Below are positions 1-9,240 of a DNA stretch of 64,000 nucleotides, in pieces; the first letter of the stretch is position 1, and the number at the start of each line of letters is the position of its first letter. The stretch covers positions 1,426,001 through 1,490,000 of the forward strand of contig NZ_CANMRL010000001.1 in the NCBI RefSeq assembly GCF_947500255.1, in the 5' to 3' direction. Below the pieces are notes generated by a model. It made no database searches and was not told the origin of the DNA. It worked only from the letters and a program-made list of their open reading frames with translations. This DNA comes from an uncultured Psychroserpens sp. (lineage in GTDB: Bacteria > Bacteroidota > Bacteroidia > Flavobacteriales > Flavobacteriaceae). A program made the position numbers and the translations under genes.

Positions 1-1077
1 CATCCGCATTTAAGAGACGTTCATGGCTATCAGATCAATGATTTTGGAGCTATAGTTGCGGCGGCTGCATTGGCACACGATATTGGAAATCCGCCTTTTG
101 GGCATTCAGGCGAAAAAGCTATCGGAGAATTCTTTAAAACGGGAGAAGGTCGTTATTTTGAAGATCAATTAACGGCAAAACAATATGAAGACCTATGTAG
201 TTTTGAAGGCAATGCTAACGGATTCAAAATTTTAACCGAAAGTAGAAAAGGACGTGTAGGTGGTTTGCGTTTAAGTTATGCAACACTTGGTGCTTTTACG
301 AAATACCCTAAAGAATCGCTTCCCAAAAAACCAACAAAACATATAGCCGATAAGAAGTATGGCTTTTTTCAAAATGAAAAAGATCTCTTTCAAGATATTG
401 CTGAAGAATTAGGTTTAGTAAAAAGAGGAAATGACAATGATGTGAGTTATTGTAGACACCCATTGGTATATTTGGTTGAAGCAGCCGATGATATTTGTTA
501 TACAATCATAGATTTTGAGGATGGGATCAATTTAGGGCTTATTCAAGAAGAGTACGCTCTAGAATATTTAATCAATTTGGTTCGTGACTCTATTCAAACT
601 AAAACCTATAATGCACTGCAAAGTACACAAGACAGATTAAGTTATTTACGATCATTGGCTATTAATACGCTTATAAGTGAAGCTGTTGATATTTTTATGG
701 AGCATGAAGAAACAATTCTATCAGGAGAGTTTTCTAAAGCACTCATAGATTATAGTGATTATGAGGCCCAAATAAAAGATATTATCACATTAAGTATTAG
801 TAATGTGTATCAAGCTACCGAGGTGGTTGATAAAGAAATCGTAGGATATAAAGTCATAAATGAACTTCTGGCTGTTTTCAGTAAAGCGGTAGTTAATAAT
901 CTACAAAATAATGTATCTAACTTTGATAAATTGATATTAAAGTCAATAAAAGATTATGTCGATCTCGAAAAGGACAATCTTTACGATTGTTTATTATCAG
1001 TTTGCTTTTATGTTTCAAAAATGTCAGACTCTAACGCAATTTTAACATATCAAAAATTAAAAGGTAATCATTTGTAA
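1..1077 (+). CDS. dgt: dGTPase / HD-domain dNTP triphosphohydrolase, 5' truncated by window edge
   Basis: Frame stays open to base 1 (HPHLRDVHGYQINDFGAIVAAAALAHDIGNPPFGHSGEKAI); HD motif AHDIGNPPFGHSGE typical of dGTPases. The track's TTG start at 70 is an artefact of truncation. Confidence 0.9.
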   Translation, partial: HPHLRDVHGYQINDFGAIVAAAALAHDIGNPPFGHSGEKAIGEFFKTGEGRYFEDQLTAKQYEDLCSFEGNANGFKILTESRKGRVGGLRLSYATLGAFTKYPKESLPKKPTKHIADKKYGFFQNEKDLFQDIAEELGLVKRGNDNDVSYCRHPLVYLVEAADDICYTIIDFEDGINLGLIQEEYALEYLINLVRDSIQTKTYNALQSTQDRLSYLRSLAINTLISEAVDIFMEHEETILSGEFSKALIDYSDYEAQIKDIITLSISNVYQATEVVDKEIVGYKVINELLAVFSKAVVNNLQNNVSNFDKLILKSIKDYVDLEKDNLYDCLLSVCFYVSKMSDSNAILTYQKLKGNHL

Positions 1078-1294
1078 TTCAAAGTGTTGTTTTAATTTTT
1101 GTGATGGTGTTGATAGAAGTGTTGATAATTATTCTTTAGCGTAAATAAATACTGACATTTATATGTGATATTTGGCTTCTTAAAGAAGGGAAGCTCAAGA
1201 ACTCCTTTTTTATTTTATGCATTTCATCGATTAAATTTGTATTTTAACGATAATTAGCTATATTTGTTTAACCTAATCTTTTAAACCTACACAG

Positions 1295-1471
1295 ATGAAA
1301 AAGAATATTCTTGGAGCTGCAGTGATTTTTTTCGTAACACTAGCGTTCTTGTTAATGATTGATGATATTACTAGTAACGGTAATCATCAGCCACAGCAAC
1401 AGACCAATGTTCAGGTTTACGATGTAAATGAGCAGCCAGATATTGCTACTACTGACGAAGAGGAGCAATAG
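1295..1471 (+). CDS. 58-aa single-TM small protein (MKKNILGAAVIFFVTLAFLLMIDDITSNGNHQPQQQTNVQVYDVNEQPDIATTDEEEQ)
   Basis: ATG-to-TAG ORF below track length cutoff; N-terminal hydrophobic helix, Q/D/E-rich tail; overlaps the 3' end of dxs by 23 nt on the opposite strand. Confidence 0.55.
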   Translation: MKKNILGAAVIFFVTLAFLLMIDDITSNGNHQPQQQTNVQVYDVNEQPDIATTDEEEQ

Positions 1472-3227
1472 ATTTAAACAAAAGACTTAAACTTTCGACA
1501 TCAATCTCTACAGATTGATGTTGTTGTTTTATAGAGGCATGTTCAATGAAACGATCTGGGATGCCTAATGTTCTTACAGGTATATTATAGTTGTTTTTAG
1601 AGGCAAATTCTAAAATAGCACTTCCAAATCCGCCCACAACAGTACCATCCTCGACAGTTATGATTTCTTGATACGTATTGAAAATCTCATGTAACAGTGT
1701 TTCATCAAGCGGCTTTACAAATCGCATATCATAATGAGAAATATAGTCATTGCTTTCACAATTAATAATAGCGTTTTCAACATTGGATGAAATAGACCCA
1801 ATGGTTAAAACAGCTAAATGATGTCCTTTTTTAAGTTGAACGCCTTCTCCAATGTTTAGTTCTGAAAATGGCTGTTTCCAATCCATGATATGTCCACGTC
1901 CTCTTGGATATCTTATTGCGATAGGATGATCCAATCCTAACTGAACTGTGTACATAATATTGCGCAATTCGATTTCATTTCGAGGTGCAAAAATGATCAT
2001 ATTCGGAATACATCTTAAATATGCCAAATCAAAAACACCATGATGTGTCGCACCATCTTCACCTACCAATCCTGATCGATCTAAGCAGAAAATAACGGGA
2101 AGATTTTGTAATGCAACGTCATGAATCACTTGGTCATAAGCACGTTGTAAAAATGTAGAATAGATATTGCAAAACGGAATCAGATTTTGAGTGGCCATTC
2201 CAGCTGCCAAGGTCACTGCATGTTGCTCGGCAATTCCAACATCGAATGCACGATCTGGAATTTGCTCCATCATAAACTTTAAAGAACTACCTGTAGGCAT
2301 AGCAGGAGTAATACCAACAATCTTTTTGTTGTTTTTAGCCAACTCGACAATGGTATGACCAAAGACATCTTGAAATTTTGGAGCCTGCTCCATGGTATTC
2401 TTTGGAATTAGATCGCCAGTTTGAGCATTAAATTTTCCAGGTGCATGATATTTTACCTGATTGTCTTCGGCTTGTTTGAGGCCTTTACCTTTGGTAGTGA
2501 TCACATGAAGAAACTTTGGGCCTTTAACCGATTTTAAACGTTCTAATTCTGAAATCAAAGTCGTAAGGTCGTGACCATCTATAGGGCCTGAATAATCAAA
2601 GTTTAACGCTTCAAAAACATTGTCTTGCTTTTCCTTTCCTTTTTTGACATTGGTTAAATACTGTTTTAAAGCACCAACACTTGGGTCGATACCAATGGCG
2701 TTATCATTTAAAATAACCAATAAATTGGCATCAGTAACACCAGCATGATTTAAGCCTTCAAAAGCCATTCCGCTAGCGATGGAAGCATCACCAATCACAG
2801 CAATGTGATGTTTGTCTTCGCCTTTAAGTTGCGAACCAATGGCCATACCTAAAGCAGCCGAAATTGAGGTAGACGAGTGTCCAACCCCAAAGGTGTCGTA
2901 TTCGCTTTCGGCACGTTTTGGAAAACCGCTAATTCCGCCTTCTTGTCTGTTGGTATGGAAAATATCTTTTCTGCCAGTTAGTATTTTATGTCCGTAAGCT
3001 TGATGCCCAACATCCCAAATAAGGAGATCTTCAGGTGTATTAAACACATAATGTAACGCTAAGGTTAGTTCTACAACACCAAGACTTGCGCCTAAATGTC
3101 CTTCTTTAGTCGCGACAATATTGATAATAAACGCACGTAACTCTTTGGCGAGTTGAGGTAAGTCATTAGGATTTAATTGTCTTAAATCTTTAGGAAGATT
3201 GATATGGTCTAATAGTCGCTTTTGCAC
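1449..3227 (-). CDS. dxs: 1-deoxy-D-xylulose-5-phosphate synthase
   Basis: 592 aa; VWDVGHQAYGHKILTGR, GDASIASGMAFEGLNHAG, GLVGEDGATHHGVFDLAYLRCIPN motifs; GTG start. Confidence 0.96.
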   Translation of the reverse strand: MQKRLLDHINLPKDLRQLNPNDLPQLAKELRAFIINIVATKEGHLGASLGVVELTLALHYVFNTPEDLLIWDVGHQAYGHKILTGRKDIFHTNRQEGGISGFPKRAESEYDTFGVGHSSTSISAALGMAIGSQLKGEDKHHIAVIGDASIASGMAFEGLNHAGVTDANLLVILNDNAIGIDPSVGALKQYLTNVKKGKEKQDNVFEALNFDYSGPIDGHDLTTLISELERLKSVKGPKFLHVITTKGKGLKQAEDNQVKYHAPGKFNAQTGDLIPKNTMEQAPKFQDVFGHTIVELAKNNKKIVGITPAMPTGSSLKFMMEQIPDRAFDVGIAEQHAVTLAAGMATQNLIPFCNIYSTFLQRAYDQVIHDVALQNLPVIFCLDRSGLVGEDGATHHGVFDLAYLRCIPNMIIFAPRNEIELRNIMYTVQLGLDHPIAIRYPRGRGHIMDWKQPFSELNIGEGVQLKKGHHLAVLTIGSISSNVENAIINCESNDYISHYDMRFVKPLDETLLHEIFNTYQEIITVEDGTVVGGFGSAILEFASKNNYNIPVRTLGIPDRFIEHASIKQQHQSVEIDVESLSLLFKSIAPLRQ

Positions 3228-3249
3228 AACACAAAAATACGAGAATTAA

Positions 3250-4227
3250 TCAGTCTTCCATATTAAAAACAATAGGCAAATTATAAATAACAGGAGTGAA
3301 TTGACCTCTTTGTTTTCCAGGATTAAACTTAGGCAGTAATTTGATTACACGAATGGCTTCTTTATCAAATAAAGGATGAGGTGATCTGGTTTTTATATCT
3401 TGAATTTGACCATCCTTATCTATTTCAAACTGAATATAAATACGTTGTCTTCCTGTAAGTCCAAGATTCACTGCAGTTTCAATATTAAAATGTTTTTGAA
3501 CAAATGCATTCATCTTTGAATTGAAATAGTCTTGCTGTTCTTTTTGAGATAAGTTGTTAGGTGTATTAGGAAACTGAGGAGGTACATCGATACTCAGCAA
3601 CCCTATAGTAACGTCATCATGAATCCTCATCTCGCCTTCAATTTCAGGATAGTCAGGTTCAATAATCGAATCTACGGGAATAGGATCTCTTGTATTATCT
3701 ATAACCTCACCAGTAATAACGAGTCCGTTTATGATCGGTATTGGAGGAGGAACAGGATTCTTTTTAACAATACTGTCTGCTTTTTCCATTTTTCTAAAAC
3801 AGCTTGTAGTTGTAGTATCAGATAAACGCTTGGCTAGAATTTGAGCAGAATCTATTTTAGGTTCTATAATCTCAACACTTTCAATTTTTTTAATACGACC
3901 ATTGTCATCAGAACAACTGAAAAGTGATGTTCCCATGGCTAAAAGTAAAGCCAATAAAAACAGTTTCTGAAAACTCAAATGCTGTTCAAACACCGTTTCC
4001 GAAACCTGTAAATTAATAGCATCCAATTGGTTTTGTTTTATATGTCCGCAAATACGTTGATCTTTATTATGATGAATAAAGGTTTGAACTTCATTCGTAT
4101 TCATTTTGGTAAAGTCGACAACCGTTTTAGAACAAGACTGGCAAAAGCGTCCTTTTTCGTTTGGTGTCATTTCGGACCAATTTTCGTGACAAGGTTTGGG
4201 AATTGAGATAGCGTAGCGTGGTTTCAT
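3250..4227 (-). CDS. TonB C-terminal domain protein with N-terminal Cys-rich (C..NW..M....GRFC..C...V.DF) module
   Basis: C-terminus GLTGRQRIYIQFEIDKDGQIQDIKTRSPHPLFDKEAIRVIKLLPKFNPGKQRGQFTPVIYNLPIVF is TonB_C-like; N-terminal cysteine motif then TM helix. Confidence 0.85.
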   Translation of the reverse strand: MKPRYAISIPKPCHENWSEMTPNEKGRFCQSCSKTVVDFTKMNTNEVQTFIHHNKDQRICGHIKQNQLDAINLQVSETVFEQHLSFQKLFLLALLLAMGTSLFSCSDDNGRIKKIESVEIIEPKIDSAQILAKRLSDTTTTSCFRKMEKADSIVKKNPVPPPIPIINGLVITGEVIDNTRDPIPVDSIIEPDYPEIEGEMRIHDDVTIGLLSIDVPPQFPNTPNNLSQKEQQDYFNSKMNAFVQKHFNIETAVNLGLTGRQRIYIQFEIDKDGQIQDIKTRSPHPLFDKEAIRVIKLLPKFNPGKQRGQFTPVIYNLPIVFNMED

Positions 4228-4306
4228 AGTGTCATGATTTCTAGAATAGCATCAAATGTCTTGCCATGTTTATGATGAATTCGATTAGAATTGTATTTTT
4301 ACAAGC

Positions 4307-4756
4307 ATGGAAAACCCGTTTGACGATACCTATTTTATGAAAAAAGCCTTGCAAGAGGCTGAGGATGCTTTCGAGAAAGGCGAAATTCCCGTAGGTGCTG
4401 TGGTGGTAATTAATGATCGCATTATAGCCAGAGCTCATAATCTGACAGAACTTTTAAATGATGTGACTGCTCACGCCGAAATGCAAGCCATTACTGCAGC
4501 TGCTAATTTTTTAGGTGGAAAGTATCTCACGAATTGTACCTTATATGTGACTTTAGAACCTTGCCAAATGTGTGCAGGTGCTTTGTATTGGAGTCAGATT
4601 TCTAAGATTGTGTATGGTGCTAGAGATGAAGAGCGCGGTTGTATTAATTTGAAAACTAAACTTCATCCAAAAACGAAAATAGTTGGTGGTGTTCTGGCCA
4701 ATGAAGCTTCAAATTTATTAAAGCGATTTTTTATTCAGAAGCGAAATTTGAATTAA
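4307..4756 (+). CDS. tadA: tRNA-specific adenosine deaminase
   Basis: HAEMQAI and TLEPCQMCAGAL zinc-deaminase motifs, 149 aa. Confidence 0.93.
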   Translation: MENPFDDTYFMKKALQEAEDAFEKGEIPVGAVVVINDRIIARAHNLTELLNDVTAHAEMQAITAAANFLGGKYLTNCTLYVTLEPCQMCAGALYWSQISKIVYGARDEERGCINLKTKLHPKTKIVGGVLANEASNLLKRFFIQKRNLN

Positions 4757-4860
4757 ACAGAAATTTGCGTTAGCAATAGAACGATCTGTTTGAGCTCTTC
4801 GAAGAAAGCGAGTAGTGAAAGTGCGACCAACTGAAGCTTTAGCGTAAGTAGGTAACGCCC
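4757..4860. repeat. Possible dispersed intergenic repeat (cgatctgtttgagctcttcgaagaaagcgagtagtgaaagtgcgacc)
   Basis: Non-coding segment with partial self-complementarity (CTTCGAAG core) that resembles intergenic repeats I associate with flavobacterial genomes; only one copy seen here. Confidence 0.3.
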
Positions 4861-4870
4861 AAACAAAAAA

Positions 4871-4894
4871 AACGCCTAACTTTCGTTAGACGTT
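4871..4894 (-). terminator. Intrinsic terminator of csp gene
   Basis: Minus: AACGTCTAAC-GAAA-GTTAGGCGTT followed by TTTTTT. Confidence 0.75.
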
Positions 4895-4920
4895 GAAACT
4901 GTAATATAAAGTATATCTTC

Positions 4921-5112
4921 TTAAAGAACTTGTACGTTAGCCGCAACCATTCCTTTTCTTCCTTCTTCTTCTGTGTACTCTACATTATCGCCTTCACGGA
5001 TCTCAACACCGTTAAGGTTTGATACGTGTACGAAAATGTCTTTTCCTGTTTCTTCGTTGGTAATGAATCCAAATCCTTTTGAATCATTAAAAAATTTAAC
5101 TGTTCCAGTCAT
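4921..5112 (-). CDS. Cold-shock domain protein
   Basis: MTGTVKFFNDSKGFGFITNEETGKDIFVHVSNL: RNP1/RNP2 cold-shock motifs, 63 aa. Confidence 0.95.
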   Translation of the reverse strand: MTGTVKFFNDSKGFGFITNEETGKDIFVHVSNLNGVEIREGDNVEYTEEEGRKGMVAANVQVL

Positions 5113-5201
5113 TGTAAAAAAATATATTAATTAAGTTGCAAATGTACGCTATAATATAATGCGATGTATTAATTAATTGTAATTTTTTAAAATATTGATT
5201 T

Positions 5202-5438
5202 TCAATAGGTTTTATTTTTTTGGTTTTCGCGCATTTTGTCTAAGTTCTCTTGTGTTAACATATAATCTTTTATGTCTTTATCTTTCCAGCGATAATATCC
5301 AAAAAGAGGAAACACCACAACAAAAAGGCCTATCACACCAAACCCTATAAGCTTTTGTGAATAAGGGAGGTCTAAGAAGTAACCACAACATATACTGCCA
5401 ATTGAAGCTAAAAACGCAATAAGAATGAGATATTTCAT
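5202..5438 (-). CDS. Small two-TM membrane protein, unknown function
   Basis: 78 aa; two hydrophobic helices; sits between csp and clc genes on the same strand. Confidence 0.6.
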   Translation of the reverse strand: MKYLILIAFLASIGSICCGYFLDLPYSQKLIGFGVIGLFVVVFPLFGYYRWKDKDIKDYMLTQENLDKMRENQKNKTY

Positions 5439-5471
5439 AAGGCTGTTTTTTGTTAAATATCAATACCTGAT

Positions 5472-7250
5472 TTACGATGTAAAATTAATTAATTCCCGTC
5501 GGTAAGCTGTTAATAATTTAGATTTTGATACAAACCCGTAATAACTTCCACCTTTAATTACAGGAAGATTCCATGCACTACTATCTTGAAATTTACGCAT
5601 CACATCTTTCATGGAGTCGCTTTCATAATAAATATAATCTGGCGGATTATGCATAAAAGTTTCTACCGAAGTCGTCTCATAAAGTGATTGATCAAACATA
5701 ACCGTTCTAATGTCATCAAGTAAAATAACGCCAACCAAATATTGATTGTCATCAACTACAGGAAATAGATTCCGACTCGATTTGGCCACACCTTGATGTA
5801 GCATTTCACCAAGGGACATTTCTGGATTTAAAACAGTAAAGTCCTGTTCGATAACACTATCGAGTTTCATTAGAGTTAATACCGACTGATCTTTATTATG
5901 TGTAAGCAATGCTCCTTTTTCGGCAAGCTCTTTTGTGTAGATGGTATGGTCGACCGCATTTTTAGTAATAATAAATGACATAGAAACAGTAATCATTAAG
6001 GGAACAAACAATTGATAACCACCTGTGATTTCTGCAATTAAAAAAATAGCGGTTAAAGGTGCATGGAGCACACCAGCAATTAATCCTGCCATACCGATTA
6101 GCGTAAAATTTGATTCTGAAACTTGAAATCCGAAACCGATATTATTAATAATTTTGGCAACAACATTACCTAATGCACTTCCCATAACCATAGTTGGGAT
6201 AATAATTCCGCCAGCTCCTCCTGCTGCAAAAGTCGTGGTCATGGCAACAGCTTTAAAAATAGTAATGCCAATAAGTAATGCGATAACCACCCAAATATTA
6301 TCTAAATACTCATCAAAAGGAGTCTTCCCTAAGGCATGTAAGTGATTTCCATCGAGTAAATCATTAATAAATCCGAAACCTTCACCATATAGTGGAGGAA
6401 TAAAATAGAGCATGACACCAATAGCTAAACCACCGACTATCAGTTTTTGTCCATTAGTTTTAAACCGTTCAAAAAATTTATAAACGGCAAAATAAATTTT
6501 AGAGAAATAGATGGATGCAATACCAGTTCCTATACCTAAAATAATAAAGAATAAAGTGTCTCTTAATGCAAATGTAGTAGATACATTATAATTAAATAAG
6601 ACACCATTTCCGAGGAAAAAATAAGAGGTGAGTACAGACGATACCGAAGCAATCAATAATGGTAATAATGAAGCAAAAGTCAAGTCGAGACTAAAGACTT
6701 CTACAGCAAAAATTATAGCAGCGATAGGCGATTGAAAAATAGATGCGATAGCACCTGCTGCGGCACAACCTATAAGCAATGTTCTGGTTTTTCTATCGAC
6801 ATGAAATAATTGTCCAATATTTGAACTTACTGCCGAAGCCGATGCAATTGCAGGTCCTAATAATCCAACAGAACCACCAAAACCAGCAGTTAGTGGTGCA
6901 GTAATTAGTGGTAAATATATTTTGCTTCGTTTGAGCAAGCCATTCTTTTTAGATAGTGAAAAAAGGATACTTGGAATGGCGTGTTCGACAGGTCGCTTGG
7001 AAACATATTTTGCAAATAAATAAACCAACCAAAGACCTATAACAGGTAAGATGAAATAGATACTATTTTGAGAAACAATGATACTTTTTTCAAGCAGCCA
7101 TTCAATACTATACGTTATATTTTTTATGGTTACAGAGACTAATCCAGATAATAAACCAATAAGAATAGCTAATAAAAACACAAAGTTTTTTTGCGAAATG
7201 TATTTGTATCGCAAAATGAGCAAGCGTTTTATAACGTTTTGGATTGGCAT
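5472..7250 (-). CDS. ClC-family chloride channel/transporter with C-terminal CBS domains
   Basis: GFGGSVGLLGPAIASASAV, FAAGGAGGIIIPTMVMGSALG; CBS-like C-terminal half. Confidence 0.92.
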   Translation of the reverse strand: MPIQNVIKRLLILRYKYISQKNFVFLLAILIGLLSGLVSVTIKNITYSIEWLLEKSIIVSQNSIYFILPVIGLWLVYLFAKYVSKRPVEHAIPSILFSLSKKNGLLKRSKIYLPLITAPLTAGFGGSVGLLGPAIASASAVSSNIGQLFHVDRKTRTLLIGCAAAGAIASIFQSPIAAIIFAVEVFSLDLTFASLLPLLIASVSSVLTSYFFLGNGVLFNYNVSTTFALRDTLFFIILGIGTGIASIYFSKIYFAVYKFFERFKTNGQKLIVGGLAIGVMLYFIPPLYGEGFGFINDLLDGNHLHALGKTPFDEYLDNIWVVIALLIGITIFKAVAMTTTFAAGGAGGIIIPTMVMGSALGNVVAKIINNIGFGFQVSESNFTLIGMAGLIAGVLHAPLTAIFLIAEITGGYQLFVPLMITVSMSFIITKNAVDHTIYTKELAEKGALLTHNKDQSVLTLMKLDSVIEQDFTVLNPEMSLGEMLHQGVAKSSRNLFPVVDDNQYLVGVILLDDIRTVMFDQSLYETTSVETFMHNPPDYIYYESDSMKDVMRKFQDSSAWNLPVIKGGSYYGFVSKSKLLTAYRRELINFTS

Positions 7251-7265
7251 AGATTAAATCTACTA

Positions 7266-7293
7266 AAAAATCCTGCATGAAGCAGGATTTTTA
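7266..7293 (-). terminator. Intrinsic terminator downstream of aspS
   Basis: ATCCTGC-atgaa-GCAGGAT flanked by A and T runs. Confidence 0.7.
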
Positions 7294-7295
7294 AT

Positions 7296-9050
7296 TTATG
7301 ATTTTAAGTTGAGTTTTAAACTCAGCTCTGTTAATTGTTCATCATCAATTGGCGCTGGTGCATCAATCATAACGTCTCGACCATTGTTGTTTTTTGGGAA
7401 TGCTATAAAATCTCTAATGGTTTCTTGTCCGCCAAGGATGGCTACCAGTCGATCTAAACCAAATGCGAGTCCGCCATGAGGAGGCGCTCCATATTGAAAA
7501 GCATCCATTAAGAATCCAAATTGCGCTTTAGCTTCTTCGGGTGTAAATCCTAAGTAATCAAACATTAAGGCTTGTGTTTCTTTATCATGAATACGAATAG
7601 ATCCACCACCAATTTCGTTTCCATTTAAAACTAAATCATAGGCATTAGCCTTAACAGCACCTGGATCGGTTTTTAGTAATTCTATTTGACCAGTCTTAGG
7701 TGATGTAAATGGATGATGCATTGCATGGTAACGTTCAGTGTCTTCATCCCATTCCAGAAGCGGGAAATCCATAATCCAAAGTGGAGCAAACTCATCTGGC
7801 TTACGCAAGCCTAGACGTTCTGCTAATTCCATACGCAATGCACTTAATTGAGCTCTCACTTTATTGGTGTTTCCAGAAAGCACACAAATAAGATCTCCAG
7901 GTTTAGCGCCTGTAACTTCAGCCCATTTTGCTAAATCGTCTTGATCGTAAAATTTATCCACAGACGATTTGTAACTTCCGTCATCATTACATCTGCAGTA
8001 AACCATTCCTAAGGCGCCAACTTGAGGACGTTTCACCCAATCAATTAATTTGTCTATCTCTTTTCTAGTGTAACTATTTCCGCCAGGAACAGCAATTCCA
8101 ACAACTAATTCGGCAGAATTAAACACATTAAAATCTTTATGTTGTGCTACAGCATTGAGCTCGCCAAATTCCATTCCAAATCGAATATCTGGCTTGTCAT
8201 TTCCATAAAGACGCATAGCGTCATCATAAAGTAATCGCGGAAATTTTTCGATGTCTACACCATTAACTTCTTTAAGGAGGTGACGTGTTAATCCTTCAAA
8301 TGCATTTAAAATATCTTCTTGCTCGATAAATGCCATTTCACAATCAATTTGCGTGAATTCTGGCTGTCTATCGGCACGTAAGTCTTCATCTCTAAAGCAT
8401 TTTACAATTTGAAAATATTTATCCATGCCGCCAACCATTAAGAGCTGCTTGAATGTTTGAGGCGATTGTGGTAAAGCGTAGAATTGCCCTTCATTCATTC
8501 GAGAAGGTACTACAAAATCACGAGCACCTTCAGGAGTTGATTTAATCAAATATGGTGTTTCTACTTCGATAAACCCTTCTTGAGATAAATAGTTTCTTAC
8601 TTCTTGAGTGACTTTATGTCTAAAGATGAGGCTGTCTTTTACTGGATTACGACGAATATCTAAATAGCGGTATTTCATTCGTAGTTCTTCACCACCATCA
8701 GTGTCATCTTCAATAGTGAAAGGTGGTAGTTGAGCTTCATTTAAAATGTTCAATTCTGTAACTAAGATCTCAATATCTCCAGTTGGTATATTGGGGTTTT
8801 TAGAAGCACGTTCAATGACAGTGCCTTTGACTTGAATAACAAATTCACGACCAAGCTCCTGCGCTTGTTTCATCATAGCTTTAGAAGTGCGTTCCTCATC
8901 AAACACGAGTTGTGTTATTCCATAGCGATCACGTAGGTCTATCCATACGATAAATCCTTTGTCACGAGATTTTTGAACCCAACCTGCAAGTGTAACTTCT
9001 GTATTGATATGTGATGCTCTTAATTCACCACAATTATGACTTCTGTACAT
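7296..9050 (-). CDS. aspS: Aspartyl-tRNA synthetase
   Basis: [37 protein letters not shown] class II motifs. Confidence 0.97.
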   Translation of the reverse strand: MYRSHNCGELRASHINTEVTLAGWVQKSRDKGFIVWIDLRDRYGITQLVFDEERTSKAMMKQAQELGREFVIQVKGTVIERASKNPNIPTGDIEILVTELNILNEAQLPPFTIEDDTDGGEELRMKYRYLDIRRNPVKDSLIFRHKVTQEVRNYLSQEGFIEVETPYLIKSTPEGARDFVVPSRMNEGQFYALPQSPQTFKQLLMVGGMDKYFQIVKCFRDEDLRADRQPEFTQIDCEMAFIEQEDILNAFEGLTRHLLKEVNGVDIEKFPRLLYDDAMRLYGNDKPDIRFGMEFGELNAVAQHKDFNVFNSAELVVGIAVPGGNSYTRKEIDKLIDWVKRPQVGALGMVYCRCNDDGSYKSSVDKFYDQDDLAKWAEVTGAKPGDLICVLSGNTNKVRAQLSALRMELAERLGLRKPDEFAPLWIMDFPLLEWDEDTERYHAMHHPFTSPKTGQIELLKTDPGAVKANAYDLVLNGNEIGGGSIRIHDKETQALMFDYLGFTPEEAKAQFGFLMDAFQYGAPPHGGLAFGLDRLVAILGGQETIRDFIAFPKNNNGRDVMIDAPAPIDDEQLTELSLKLNLKS

Positions 9051-9240
9051 AGTAAAAAATTGAAGTGCAAATTTAACAAGTTAATATGTTTATTTCCATG
9101 TTTCTCTACAATTTATGCTTAAAGAAATTAATTTTTAATCGTTTTAAACAAAATATTTTTTGCATTTTTTTAACAATATCTGTAAGATTATTAAGTTTTT
9201 ATTAAGATATTTAACATGACTAATTCAAAAAATTAACATT

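Noticed and set aside
5278-5463. 61-aa minus ORF overlapping 5202-5438
   Set aside because: Alternate frame of the better-supported 78-aa membrane protein.
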